A stretch of 63,802 nt of DNA from Prescottella defluvii. GTDB lineage: Bacteria; Actinomycetota; Actinomycetes; Mycobacteriales; Mycobacteriaceae. Positions 8,982 through 16,502 of this stretch are shown here, one piece after another. The notes under the pieces are model-generated. The model was not told the origin of the DNA and did no database searches. It worked only from the letters and a program-made list of their open reading frames with translations. The stretch is taken from contig NZ_JPOC01000035.1 in assembly GCF_000738775.1 (NCBI RefSeq), forward strand, positions 1 to 63,802. The letters are read 5' to 3'. The translations under genes and the position numbers were made by a program. The stretch's first letter is position 1; the number at the start of each line of letters is the position of its first letter.

Positions 8982-9430
8982 GCCTGTGCCCCGTTCTGCG
9001 CTGCCGCGACCGGCTTCCAACGCCAGATGCTGCGGTCGCCCGTCTCGTCCGTGTAGAGGGTCTCGACGACCAGTTCCACCGGGTTGCCCACCTTGAGGTC
9101 CTTGACACCGAAGCCGTCGGCGACCTGACCGAGCACGACCAGTCCCTCGGGCAGCTCGACTGCGGCGAGCGCGAACGGCACGTACGGATCCGTCGTCGCG
9201 ATGTACGGCGCCGGCGGCTTGTACTGCGCATCGGTGTACGACCACACCGTGCCGAAGCGCGACAGCTCGACGTCGTCGAACTCTTCGCCGGAGCACGCCG
9301 GATTCTTGCAGAAGGTGGTCTCCCGCGGGAACGAAATCGTGCCGCAGGACCGGCACTTGGTGCCGATCAGGGCCGGCTCCGGCCCGGTGGTGAACCAGCC
9401 CTCTACGGCCGGTGTGGCGGTGTCGCTCAT
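8978..9430 (-). CDS. DUF35 OB-fold, zinc-ribbon protein (thiolase partner)
   Basis: 150 aa. An N-terminal rubredoxin-like zinc ribbon has Cys26, Cys29, Cys41 and Cys46 (CRSCG and CKNPAC), followed by an OB fold that binds acyl-CoA in this family. These proteins partner Ltp-type thiolases; the 4-base overlap with the thiolase start supports co-translation. ATG 9430 has GAGG five bases upstream. The open frame continues 26 codons further upstream without homologous-looking sequence. Equivalent to Rv1628c by position. Confidence 0.88.
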   Translation of the reverse strand: MSDTATPAVEGWFTTGPEPALIGTKCRSCGTISFPRETTFCKNPACSGEEFDDVELSRFGTVWSYTDAQYKPPAPYIATTDPYVPFALAAVELPEGLVVLGQVADGFGVKDLKVGNPVELVVETLYTDETGDRSIWRWKPVAAAQNGAQA

Positions 9431-9801
9431 GCAAACCTCATCTGCTTGTCGAGCCTGATCGGCCGGTCTGGTCGGCGACCGGCGTCGGAACGGGTTGCAG
9501 TATTGCATGAGTTAACTGATTCCCGATGTGCGATCCCATCCACCGGACGGCGGTCCGGATCGGCGGACTGCGCGGCGACCGGATTCCGTCGTGGGTGTCC
9601 GCCCAGCGGGACTCGTGCAGCGCCGTCGGCTCGACGGAATCCGAACAAACGACCAAAAGCGACACGGTCGTCGAAGGGCGCCGCGCAGTGGGGCCCGGCA
9701 GTCGCCTGGCCTGCGCCGACACGGCCGGAAACTCGAAGTGGCGAAGTCCGTCACAGTCGGGCGACCGACCGTTATCGTGATGCGGACGTCGGAGGTGCGT
9801 T
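9431..9801. other. Divergent promoter region, no gene
   Basis: 371 bases between the DUF35-thiolase operon (-) and the alpha/beta hydrolase (+). It contains an 8-bp palindrome AGTTAACT at about 9511-9518, which could be an operator, and a -10-like TATCGT at 9773-9778 for the hydrolase gene. I compared it by eye with KstR and KstR2 operator patterns and found no convincing match. The short open frames here are shadows. Confidence 0.5.
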
Positions 9802-10677
9802 GTGCCCAGAGTGACTGTCAGGCCTGAGGATCGGGTGATCAGTCTGCGTGACGGTCGGTCGATGGGATTCGCCGACTACGGACCCGCAGACGGCTTCGTC
9901 GTGGTCAATGCCCACGGCGAATTGTCGTGTCGGCTCGACGTCCGTGCGGCGGCGCCCGTGGCTGAGGCGGCCGGGATCCGGCTCATCTCTCCCGATCGTC
10001 CCGGGATCGGTCTGTCCGATCCCAGCCCGGGCCGCACGGTGCTGGACTGGGCGGCGGACGTCGAGGAACTGCTCGATCGCCTCGGGGTCGAACGCGTGGG
10101 TGTTCTGGGCTGGTCGATGGGCGGTCAGTACGCCGCCGGCCTGGGCTACGCGTTGGGGCCGAGGATCAGTCGCGTCGCCATCGTCTCCGGGGCGTTGCCG
10201 TTGGCCGAGGACGATGCGATCTCGCGGCTGGGAGCGATGGACCGCTGGTGTACCTGTCTGTCGCAACGGAGTCCCCGGTTGGCAACCGGATGGTTCCACG
10301 GGATGTCACTCCTGTCACGGTCGATGCCGAAGCGGTTCGCGCGTCTGCTCGCCCGCACACTCGGGTCGGCCGACGCCGAGGTCGTCGGAAACGATCTCGA
10401 GGACTACGTCGCGATGACCGGCGAAGGGTTGCGCATCCCGTCCGGTGTCGTCGAGGACTACCGGGCGTGGGCGCGGCCCTGGGGATTCGCTCCGGAGGAC
10501 CTCGAGGTGCCGGTCGACGTGTGGTGGGGCGATGCCGACCGGCTCGTCCCGAAGGAATGGGTCACCGAGTTGGCCAATCGAATTCCCAAGTCCACCTTGA
10601 ACATCGGAACGGGTGGCCACTTCTTCGCGCACCTGCACTATCGTGCGATCCTGGATTCGCTCGCCGAGGCGGCATGA
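9802..10677 (+). CDS. Alpha/beta hydrolase
   Basis: 291 aa. The nucleophile elbow GWSMGG places Ser105 as catalytic. The oxyanion region is VVVNAHGE near 35, the acid is probably in VDVWWGDADRLVP near 240, and the histidine in GTGGHFFAHLHY near 275. Substrate unknown. The GTG start has a good GGAGGT ribosome site at 9790-9795. It stands alone between the thiolase operon and a convergent SRPBCC gene. No signal peptide is visible, so it is likely cytosolic. Confidence 0.88.
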   Translation: MPRVTVRPEDRVISLRDGRSMGFADYGPADGFVVVNAHGELSCRLDVRAAAPVAEAAGIRLISPDRPGIGLSDPSPGRTVLDWAADVEELLDRLGVERVGVLGWSMGGQYAAGLGYALGPRISRVAIVSGALPLAEDDAISRLGAMDRWCTCLSQRSPRLATGWFHGMSLLSRSMPKRFARLLARTLGSADAEVVGNDLEDYVAMTGEGLRIPSGVVEDYRAWARPWGFAPEDLEVPVDVWWGDADRLVPKEWVTELANRIPKSTLNIGTGGHFFAHLHYRAILDSLAEAA

Positions 10678-10713
10678 TCGGATCGACTACGGGTACTCGG
10701 TTGAGCGTGCAGG

Positions 10714-11175
10714 TCAGGGCCGTTCAGCCCTCGCGGCGATGTCGTCGAGGTCCTGCGTCATCACCTTCGTCGTGACCCGCATACCGAGTCGCCCGAACAG
10801 CAGCGTCATCAGTCGGGTGAACAGCGTCGGATTGTCGGGGCGGGCGGAGAACGTCATCGTCAGATCGGTTCGACCGTCGCGCCCGGTGAGCTCGAACGTC
10901 GTCCGATAGGCGGTGCCCGACGAGGTTGCCTCGACGACGGTCCGACGCGGCGGATCCACCTCGGAGACCCACATCTCCTCGGTGGCCTCCTTGCCCATCA
11001 TCCGCCGCGTCTCCCGCCAGCGTGTGCCCACGTCGTACCCGGTTCCCGCGACCCGTTCGATGCGTGACACCCCGGTCAGCGTGTCGGCGGTGTGATCGAT
11101 ATCGGTGAGAACCCGCCACACAGCCTCGGGTGACGCGTCGATCTCACGGCTCAGATGGACCTCGTTCGGTGGCAC
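10714..11175 (-). CDS. SRPBCC (polyketide cyclase/START-like) protein
   Basis: 153 aa. HLSREIDASPEAVWRVLTDID is the standard N-terminus of SRPBCC lipid-binding-cavity proteins. TDLTMTFSARP and the C-terminal helix (MTQDLDDIAARAE) complete the fold. It may bind a hydrophobic ligand; no enzyme activity can be assigned. GTG start with GGGAGG upstream at spacing 6. It is convergent with the alpha/beta hydrolase, whose stop is 36 bases away. Confidence 0.85.
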   Translation of the reverse strand: MPPNEVHLSREIDASPEAVWRVLTDIDHTADTLTGVSRIERVAGTGYDVGTRWRETRRMMGKEATEEMWVSEVDPPRRTVVEATSSGTAYRTTFELTGRDGRTDLTMTFSARPDNPTLFTRLMTLLFGRLGMRVTTKVMTQDLDDIAARAERP

Positions 11176-11232
11176 AGGGAACCTCCCGGATCGGTACTGG
11201 TCGAGTTCAGCCTAGAGGCGAGGGCCGACAGT

Positions 11233-11592
11233 TCAGGTGCGGTACGTGGCCATTCGGTTGATCCACCCTCGCGTGCGCGGCTCCCCGAGGAGGAACCCCG
11301 GGACGAGGGGCAGGGTCACCGCGGTGATGACGGCGCGGGTGTGGTCACCCGCTATCGCGTCACCGACGATGACGATCGCGCCGAAAGCCGTGTAGGCCAG
11401 AGCAGCGAACAGGGCGGGCTCGCGCTCGGCGTTGCGCAGGAGTTGCACGGCCGCGACGGCCGCGGCCACGACGCAGAGTTCGAGGTAGGCGAATGTCCAC
11501 CCGGGTGCGTCGGCCGCATCGACCAGATGTCGCCCCAGGCTTGCTGCGCACGCGATCGCCAGCACGATCGCCACGATCCGGTTCAGCCACAT
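11233..11592 (-). CDS. Small four-helix membrane protein, function unknown
   Basis: 119 aa. Four hydrophobic segments at about residues 4-22, 32-52, 62-82 and 87-104 predict an integral membrane protein with short loops. The C-terminus is basic (RTRGWINRMATYRT). I do not recognise a family beyond the general small actinobacterial membrane protein type. It lies 57 bases downstream of the SRPBCC gene start on the same strand, so the two may be cotranscribed. Confidence 0.7.
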   Translation of the reverse strand: MWLNRIVAIVLAIACAASLGRHLVDAADAPGWTFAYLELCVVAAAVAAVQLLRNAEREPALFAALAYTAFGAIVIVGDAIAGDHTRAVITAVTLPLVPGFLLGEPRTRGWINRMATYRT

Positions 11593-11784
11593 GATGTCTT
11601 GCTATCAGATCTGGCGGCGAGGACTGCGCGGCGACACGAGATCCTCGGTGCCGTCGACCGTTGTGTCCCTCGGTATTCGGAGTAGGCAACGGAATGAGGT
11701 ACCGGTTCGGTTCATAGGTATCCCGGGGGTCCCACGTTCGCGGTGAACCCCGGCTGATGATCTTGTCGGTTCCGTGGTGTTTCG

Positions 11785-11861
11785 TGGTGCCCTCGGTGAG
11801 ACTCGAACTCACACTGCACGGGTTTTGAATCCGTTTCCTCTGCCAATTGGGATACGAGGGC
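11785..11861 (-). tRNA. tRNA-Leu (anticodon CAA), short variable loop
   Basis: 77 nt including encoded CCA. A 7-bp acceptor stem GCCCTCG/CGAGGGC, T-arm GTGAG-TTCGAGT-CTCAC and anticodon loop TTCAAAA give anticodon CAA (reads UUG). Discriminator base is A, as leucine tRNAs require. The variable loop is only five bases (GCAGT), unlike the long class II arm normal in bacterial tRNA-Leu. The anticodon stem has an A-C mismatch at the pair next to the loop and the D stem is only three good pairs. Strand is fixed by the TTCGA T-loop. Confidence 0.85.
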
Positions 11862-11964
11862 GTGTTGCGCGTTCCTACTCTAGAAGATCGCGGGCCCCAG
11901 TCAAACCACCGGTACCCTCGAACCGTTCGCGCCCCGATCAGCGGGCGCCTACTCGAGGAGATTG

Positions 11965-12591
11965 GTGACTATGAATGCCTCCGCCACGCAGGGTGCCGAA
12001 CGACAGCCGCGGCGTGTGGTGGTGGCGGAAGACGAGGCGTTGATCAGGCTCGACCTGGTCGAGATGCTTCGTGAGGAGGGCTACGACGTCGTCGGTGAGG
12101 CCGGCGACGGCCAGCGGGCCGTCGAGTTGGCGGAGGAGTTGCGTCCGGATCTGGTGATCATGGACGTGAAGATGCCGCGCCGCGACGGGATCGATGCGGC
12201 ATCGGAGATCGCCGCGAAAAGGATTGCGCCGGTGGTGATCCTGACTGCGTTCAGTCAGCGCGAGCTGGTCGAGCGGGCGCGTGATGCGGGCGCCATGGCG
12301 TACCTCGTGAAGCCCTTCTCGAAGGCGGACCTGGTGCCGGCGGTCGAGTTGGCGGCGAGCCGGTTCGCGGAGATCGCGTTGCTCGAACGCGAGGTCGCGA
12401 ACCTGTCGGATCGGCTCGAGACCCGCAAGGTGATCGAACGCGCCAAGGGCATTCTGATGCAGTCCCAGGGATTGTCCGAGCCCGAGGCGTTCAAGTGGAT
12501 GCAGCGCGCCGCGATGGATCGTCGGACGACGATGAAGGCCGTCGCCGAGGTGGTCCTCGACACGCTGGGTGCCGACACCGCGGGTGATTGA
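11965..12591 (+). CDS. pdtaR: Response regulator with ANTAR RNA-binding domain
   Basis: 208 aa from GTG 11965. The receiver domain has the acidic pair in VVVAEDEALIRLD and phospho-acceptor Asp67 in LVIMDVKMPRRDG. The C-terminal ANTAR domain (ETRKVIERAKGILMQ, then EAFKWMQRAAMDRR) binds paired-hexaloop RNA for antitermination. It is the orthologue of M. tuberculosis PdtaR (Rv1626), whose kinase PdtaS is encoded elsewhere. TTG 11962, GTG 11965 and ATG 11971 are all possible starts behind GAGGAG (11955-11960). Located between the tRNA and polA, as in mycobacteria. Confidence 0.93.
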   Translation: MTMNASATQGAERQPRRVVVAEDEALIRLDLVEMLREEGYDVVGEAGDGQRAVELAEELRPDLVIMDVKMPRRDGIDAASEIAAKRIAPVVILTAFSQRELVERARDAGAMAYLVKPFSKADLVPAVELAASRFAEIALLEREVANLSDRLETRKVIERAKGILMQSQGLSEPEAFKWMQRAAMDRRTTMKAVAEVVLDTLGADTAGD

Positions 12592-12652
12592 GGGCGGTCC
12601 GACGGTGTCCTGAGCCCGCCCGCGGGCCGACGCGCGGGGACGAAGGGCTGCG

Positions 12653-12675
12653 CTGTCGGCACGGCTCCCTAGACT
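12653..12675 (+). promoter_or_regulatory. PafBC-type (RecA-independent) damage promoter of polA
   Basis: CTGTCGGCA, eight bases, then TAGACT. This fits the actinobacterial RecA-NDp consensus TTGTCRGTG-N8-TANNNT with exact spacing and a C in place of the first T. The -10 ends eight bases before the polA GTG at 12684, so the mRNA would be leaderless or nearly so. Confidence 0.65.
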
Positions 12676-12683
12676 GGTCAACC

Positions 12684-15431
12684 GTGAGCCCCGCATCCAC
12701 GCCCTCGTCCTCGCCCTCGATTGCCGCCGACACCTCCGACGCGTCCGGCGCGGCGCGGCCGACGCTGCTGCTGCTCGACGGGCACTCGCTCGCCTACCGC
12801 GCCTTCTTCGCGCTGCCGGCCGAGAACTTCAAGACGCAGAGTGGGCAGACCACCAATGCGGTCTACGGGTTCACGTCGATGCTGATCAACCTGCTGCGCG
12901 ACGAGCAGCCCACGCATGTCGCGGCCGCGTTCGACGTCTCGCGGCAGACCTTCCGTGCGGAGGCGTTCCCCGAATACAAGGCGAACCGCAGCAAGACTCC
13001 GGACGAGTTCAAGGGTCAGGTCGAGATCACCAAGGACGTCCTGGGCGCGATGGGCATCCCGGTGATGGCAATCGAGGGCTTCGAGGCCGACGACGTGATC
13101 GCCACGCTCACGACGCAGGCGACTGCTCTCGGCTACCGGGTGCTGGTCGTGACCGGCGACCGGGACGCGCTGCAGTTGGTGACCGACGACGTCACCGTGC
13201 TGTACCCCCGCAAGGGCGTCTCGGACCTCACCCGCTTCACCCCCGAAGCGGTCGAGGAGAAGTACGGGCTCACCCCGCAGCAGTACCCCGACTACGCGGC
13301 CCTGCGCGGCGACCCCAGCGACAACCTCCCGGGCATCCCGGGTGTCGGGGAGAAGACCGCCGCCAAGTGGATCCGGGAGTACGGGTCCTTCGAGAACCTG
13401 GTGAACGAGGTCGACAAGGTCAAGGGCAAGGTGGGTGAGTCGCTGCGGGCGAATCTGCCCGCCGTGGTCCTCAACCGTCAGCTCACCGAGATGGTGCGCG
13501 ACGTGGCGTTGCCCTACACGCCGGACCAGTTGGCGCTCGCTCCGTGGGACCGGGAGCGGATCCACGCGCTGTTCGACGACCTGGAGTTCAAGGTGCTGCG
13601 GGACCGGCTCTTCGCGACCCTGGCCTCCGCCGAACCGGAGGCCGAGGAGGGCTTCGAGGTTCGCGGTCGGGCACTGGAGCCCGGCGAGGTCGCCGCGTGG
13701 ATCGCGGACCACGCGTCGACCGGTGAGCGGCACGGGCTGTCCGTCGTCGGCGCGGGCACCCCCTACGGGGGCGACGTCACCGCGATTGCGATCGCGGCCT
13801 CCGACGGTGAGGGCGCCTACATTCCGGCGGCCACGGTGACCCCCGAGGACGAGGCGGCGCTCGTTGCGTGGCTCGCCGACCCGGCGCAGCCCAAGGCCCT
13901 GCACGAGGCGAAGCGGGCGATGCACGCCCTGTGGGGCCGGGGGTGGACGCTGGCAGGGCTGACCAGTGACACCGCGCTGGCCGCCTACCTGGTGCGACCC
14001 GGGCAGCGCACCTTCAACCTCGACGACCTGTCGCTGCGGTACCTCAAGCGGGAGCTTCGGGTGGAAGAGTCCGGCCAGCAACAGCTTTCGCTGCTCGACG
14101 ACGAAGAGGCGGCGGACGCGGAGGCGGCCGAGGGCGAGATTCTGCGGGCGCGGGCCGTCGTCGACCTCGCGGCCGCGTTGGACACCGAACTCGCCGACAT
14201 CGAGGGCACCGGACTGCTCGCCGACATGGAGCTCCCGTTGCTCGCGGTGCTCGCCGAACTCGAGGCGACCGGCATCGCCGTCGACACGGCACACCTGTAC
14301 GACCTGCAGAGCACGTTCGCGGCCCGCGTCGCAGAGGCCGCCGAGGCGGCGTACGAGGTGATCGGCAAGCAGATCAACCTGGGCTCGCCGAAGCAGCTGC
14401 AGGTGGTGCTCTTCGACGAGCTCGAGATGCCGAAGACGAAGAAGACCAAGACCGGCTACACCACCGATGCCGACGCGCTGCAGTCGCTGTTCGAGAAGAC
14501 CCAGCACCCGTTCCTCGAGCACCTGCTCGCGCACCGCGACGCGACGCGCCTGAAGGTGACCGTCGACGGACTGCTCAAGACCGTCGCCGACGACGGCCGG
14601 ATCCACACCACGTTCAACCAGACCGTCGCGGCCACCGGACGCCTGTCGTCCACCGAGCCGAATCTGCAGAACATTCCGGTTCGGACCGACGCGGGCCGGC
14701 AGATCCGCGACGGCTTCGTCGTCGGCGACGGCTTCGAGACGCTGCTCACCGCCGACTACAGCCAGATCGAGATGCGGATCATGGCCCACCTGTCGCGCGA
14801 CGAGGGCCTGATCGAGGCGTTCAACACGGGGGAGGACCTGCACAGTTTCGTGGGCTCCCGCGCATTCGGTGTGCCGATGGACGAGGTCACGCCGGAACTG
14901 CGTCGCCGGGTCAAGGCGATGTCGTACGGCCTGGCCTACGGACTGAGTGCGTTCGGCCTGGCCTCGCAGCTCAAGATCTCCACCGACGAGGCCAAGCAGC
15001 AGATGGACGCGTACTTCGCGCGGTTCGGCGGCGTCCGCGACTACCTGCACGAGGTCGTCGAGCAGGCCCGCAAGGTCGGGTACACCGAGACCCTGTTCGG
15101 TCGTCGCCGGTACCTGCCCGACCTCACCAGCGACAACCGTCAGCGCCGTGAGGTCGCCGAGCGTGCCGCGCTCAACGCGCCCATCCAGGGCACGGCGGCC
15201 GACATCATCAAGGTGGCGATGATCGACGTCCAGCGCGCGCTGCAGGACGGTGGGTTCGCGTCGCGGATGCTGCTGCAGGTGCACGACGAACTGGTCCTCG
15301 AAGTCGCCGCCGGCGAGCGCGAGCGGGTCGAGCAGTTGGTGCGGGACAAGATGGCGTCGGCCATCGAACTGTCGGTGCCGCTCGAGGTGTCGGTCGGCAC
15401 CGGACGCAGCTGGGACGCCGCCGCGCACTGA
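12684..15431 (+). CDS. polA: DNA polymerase I
   Basis: 915 aa, as in mycobacterial PolA. It fills gaps and removes RNA primers in repair and replication. A 5'-3' nuclease domain spans residues ~25-320 (LLLLDGHSLAYRAFFAL, FEADDVIATL, GIPGVGEKTAAKW). The middle domain lacks the DTE and other acidic residues of a proofreading exonuclease. The polymerase domain has motif A LLTADYSQIEMR (~695), O-helix RRRVKAMSYGLAYG (~745) and motif C LQVHDELVLE (~870). GTG 12684 is chosen over the open frame that begins at 12588 because of the family length and the promoter position. Confidence 0.96.
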   Translation: MSPASTPSSSPSIAADTSDASGAARPTLLLLDGHSLAYRAFFALPAENFKTQSGQTTNAVYGFTSMLINLLRDEQPTHVAAAFDVSRQTFRAEAFPEYKANRSKTPDEFKGQVEITKDVLGAMGIPVMAIEGFEADDVIATLTTQATALGYRVLVVTGDRDALQLVTDDVTVLYPRKGVSDLTRFTPEAVEEKYGLTPQQYPDYAALRGDPSDNLPGIPGVGEKTAAKWIREYGSFENLVNEVDKVKGKVGESLRANLPAVVLNRQLTEMVRDVALPYTPDQLALAPWDRERIHALFDDLEFKVLRDRLFATLASAEPEAEEGFEVRGRALEPGEVAAWIADHASTGERHGLSVVGAGTPYGGDVTAIAIAASDGEGAYIPAATVTPEDEAALVAWLADPAQPKALHEAKRAMHALWGRGWTLAGLTSDTALAAYLVRPGQRTFNLDDLSLRYLKRELRVEESGQQQLSLLDDEEAADAEAAEGEILRARAVVDLAAALDTELADIEGTGLLADMELPLLAVLAELEATGIAVDTAHLYDLQSTFAARVAEAAEAAYEVIGKQINLGSPKQLQVVLFDELEMPKTKKTKTGYTTDADALQSLFEKTQHPFLEHLLAHRDATRLKVTVDGLLKTVADDGRIHTTFNQTVAATGRLSSTEPNLQNIPVRTDAGRQIRDGFVVGDGFETLLTADYSQIEMRIMAHLSRDEGLIEAFNTGEDLHSFVGSRAFGVPMDEVTPELRRRVKAMSYGLAYGLSAFGLASQLKISTDEAKQQMDAYFARFGGVRDYLHEVVEQARKVGYTETLFGRRRYLPDLTSDNRQRREVAERAALNAPIQGTAADIIKVAMIDVQRALQDGGFASRMLLQVHDELVLEVAAGERERVEQLVRDKMASAIELSVPLEVSVGTGRSWDAAAH

Positions 15432-15476
15432 CGTGCGCCGGCCGGCGTCCCAGAGGTTGCTGCGTGAGGTGTTCGG

Positions 15477-15848
15477 TCAGTTCCCCGACGGCGCCTGCTC
15501 GGCGATCTGCTTGCGCACCTCGTCCATGTCCAGGGCCTTGATCTGGGTGATCAGGTCCTCGAGCGCGGCGGGGGGCAGGGCGCCGGCCTGGTTGAACACC
15601 AGCACACCCTCGCGGAACGCCATGATGGTCGGGATCGAACGGATCCCGGCACCGGCAGCGAACTCCTGCTCCGCCTCGGTGTCGACCTTGCCGTGGACGA
15701 CGTCGGTGTGCTTCTCGGCGGAAGCCTCGAACGTGGGCGCGAAGGAGCGGCACGGCCCGCACCACGAAGCCCAGAAGTCGACGAGAACGATGTCGTTGTC
15801 GTCGACGATCTGCTTGAAGTTCTGCTGAGTCAGAGTCTGCGTAGCCAC
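15477..15848 (-). CDS. trxA: Thioredoxin
   Basis: 123 aa single thioredoxin domain with redox motif WCGPC (Cys30, Cys33) and the cis-proline segment RSIPTIMAF. It reduces protein disulfides with electrons from thioredoxin reductase. It resembles the M. tuberculosis protein named TrxB (a small thioredoxin, not the reductase). GTG start with GGAAGGA seven bases upstream; the open frame upstream is not conserved-looking. It is convergent with polA. The C-terminus has a short charged extension. Confidence 0.93.
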   Translation of the reverse strand: MATQTLTQQNFKQIVDDNDIVLVDFWASWCGPCRSFAPTFEASAEKHTDVVHGKVDTEAEQEFAAGAGIRSIPTIMAFREGVLVFNQAGALPPAALEDLITQIKALDMDEVRKQIAEQAPSGN

Positions 15849-15973
15849 AGGGGTCCTTCCGGTGGGAATCGTCGGGGAGTCGTTCAGGATGATCGGCCCG
15901 TTGGCCCGTTCAACGCTCCCGTTCCGCGAATTCTTCCGCATCCGAACGGCGCGAGATCGTCGGCCGCGTCGGA

Positions 15974-16501
15974 TCAGGGCTGCCGTGTGATCAGCCACTC
16001 ACGTTTGGCGTCCGAATCCCACCGTCGGATGCCGTACGACCGGCCGACGACGTCCCGGCTCCCGGCTCTCGTCACCACGATCGCGGTCCCGAGATCCGTC
16101 GCCTGGATCCGCCGCGACAGCGTCACGTGCGGCGTCCACTCGCCCGGAACGATGTGTGAGGGCACACCCTCGCAGTCGACGATCAGTTCGTAGACGATCC
16201 GCTGGAGAGTCAGCAGCTCGGTGGTCGGCACCACCAGTCGGGCGAGAGTGAGCCGGCGGCTGCCGAACACCACGACACCACCGAGGCGCAGGGACAGCGG
16301 GGCCGACGGCAATTCGCGGACCAGCGCGACCTCCACTTCGGGAGGAACCCGGTGCGCGACGCCGAGCGTGATGTGCGGCCGATTGGACTCCGCGGTGATG
16401 CGGTCCTGACTCGGTAGGCGCGCCGACGACAGCCGACGCCACTCGGCTCGTACGGTCGCGTCGACATCGCGGTCGAGCAGCAACTCCACGGACTGGACCA
16501 T
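15974..16501 (-). CDS. 2'-5' RNA ligase family protein (LigT-like)
   Basis: 175 aa. Two HxT motifs typical of the 2H phosphoesterase superfamily are present: HITL near residue 39 and HVTL near 127. Such enzymes act on 2',3'-cyclic or 2'-5' phosphodiester bonds in RNA or nucleotides; the true substrate is unknown. The ATG at 16501 lies one base from the GTG assigned to the divergent dehydrogenase gene, so both 5' ends are packed together. No standard ribosome site is evident, suggesting leaderless expression or a different start. Confidence 0.82.
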   Translation of the reverse strand: MVQSVELLLDRDVDATVRAEWRRLSSARLPSQDRITAESNRPHITLGVAHRVPPEVEVALVRELPSAPLSLRLGGVVVFGSRRLTLARLVVPTTELLTLQRIVYELIVDCEGVPSHIVPGEWTPHVTLSRRIQATDLGTAIVVTRAGSRDVVGRSYGIRRWDSDAKREWLITRQP

Positions 16502-16502
16502 C

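Noticed and set aside
9500-9525. KstR/KstR2 operator before the DUF35-thiolase operon
   Set aside because: AGTTAACT is a palindrome but does not match either regulator's spacing or half-sites as I know them.
12678-15428. 916-codon minus-strand frame opposite polA
   Set aside because: Mirror frame of polA with shadow composition; polA itself is certain.
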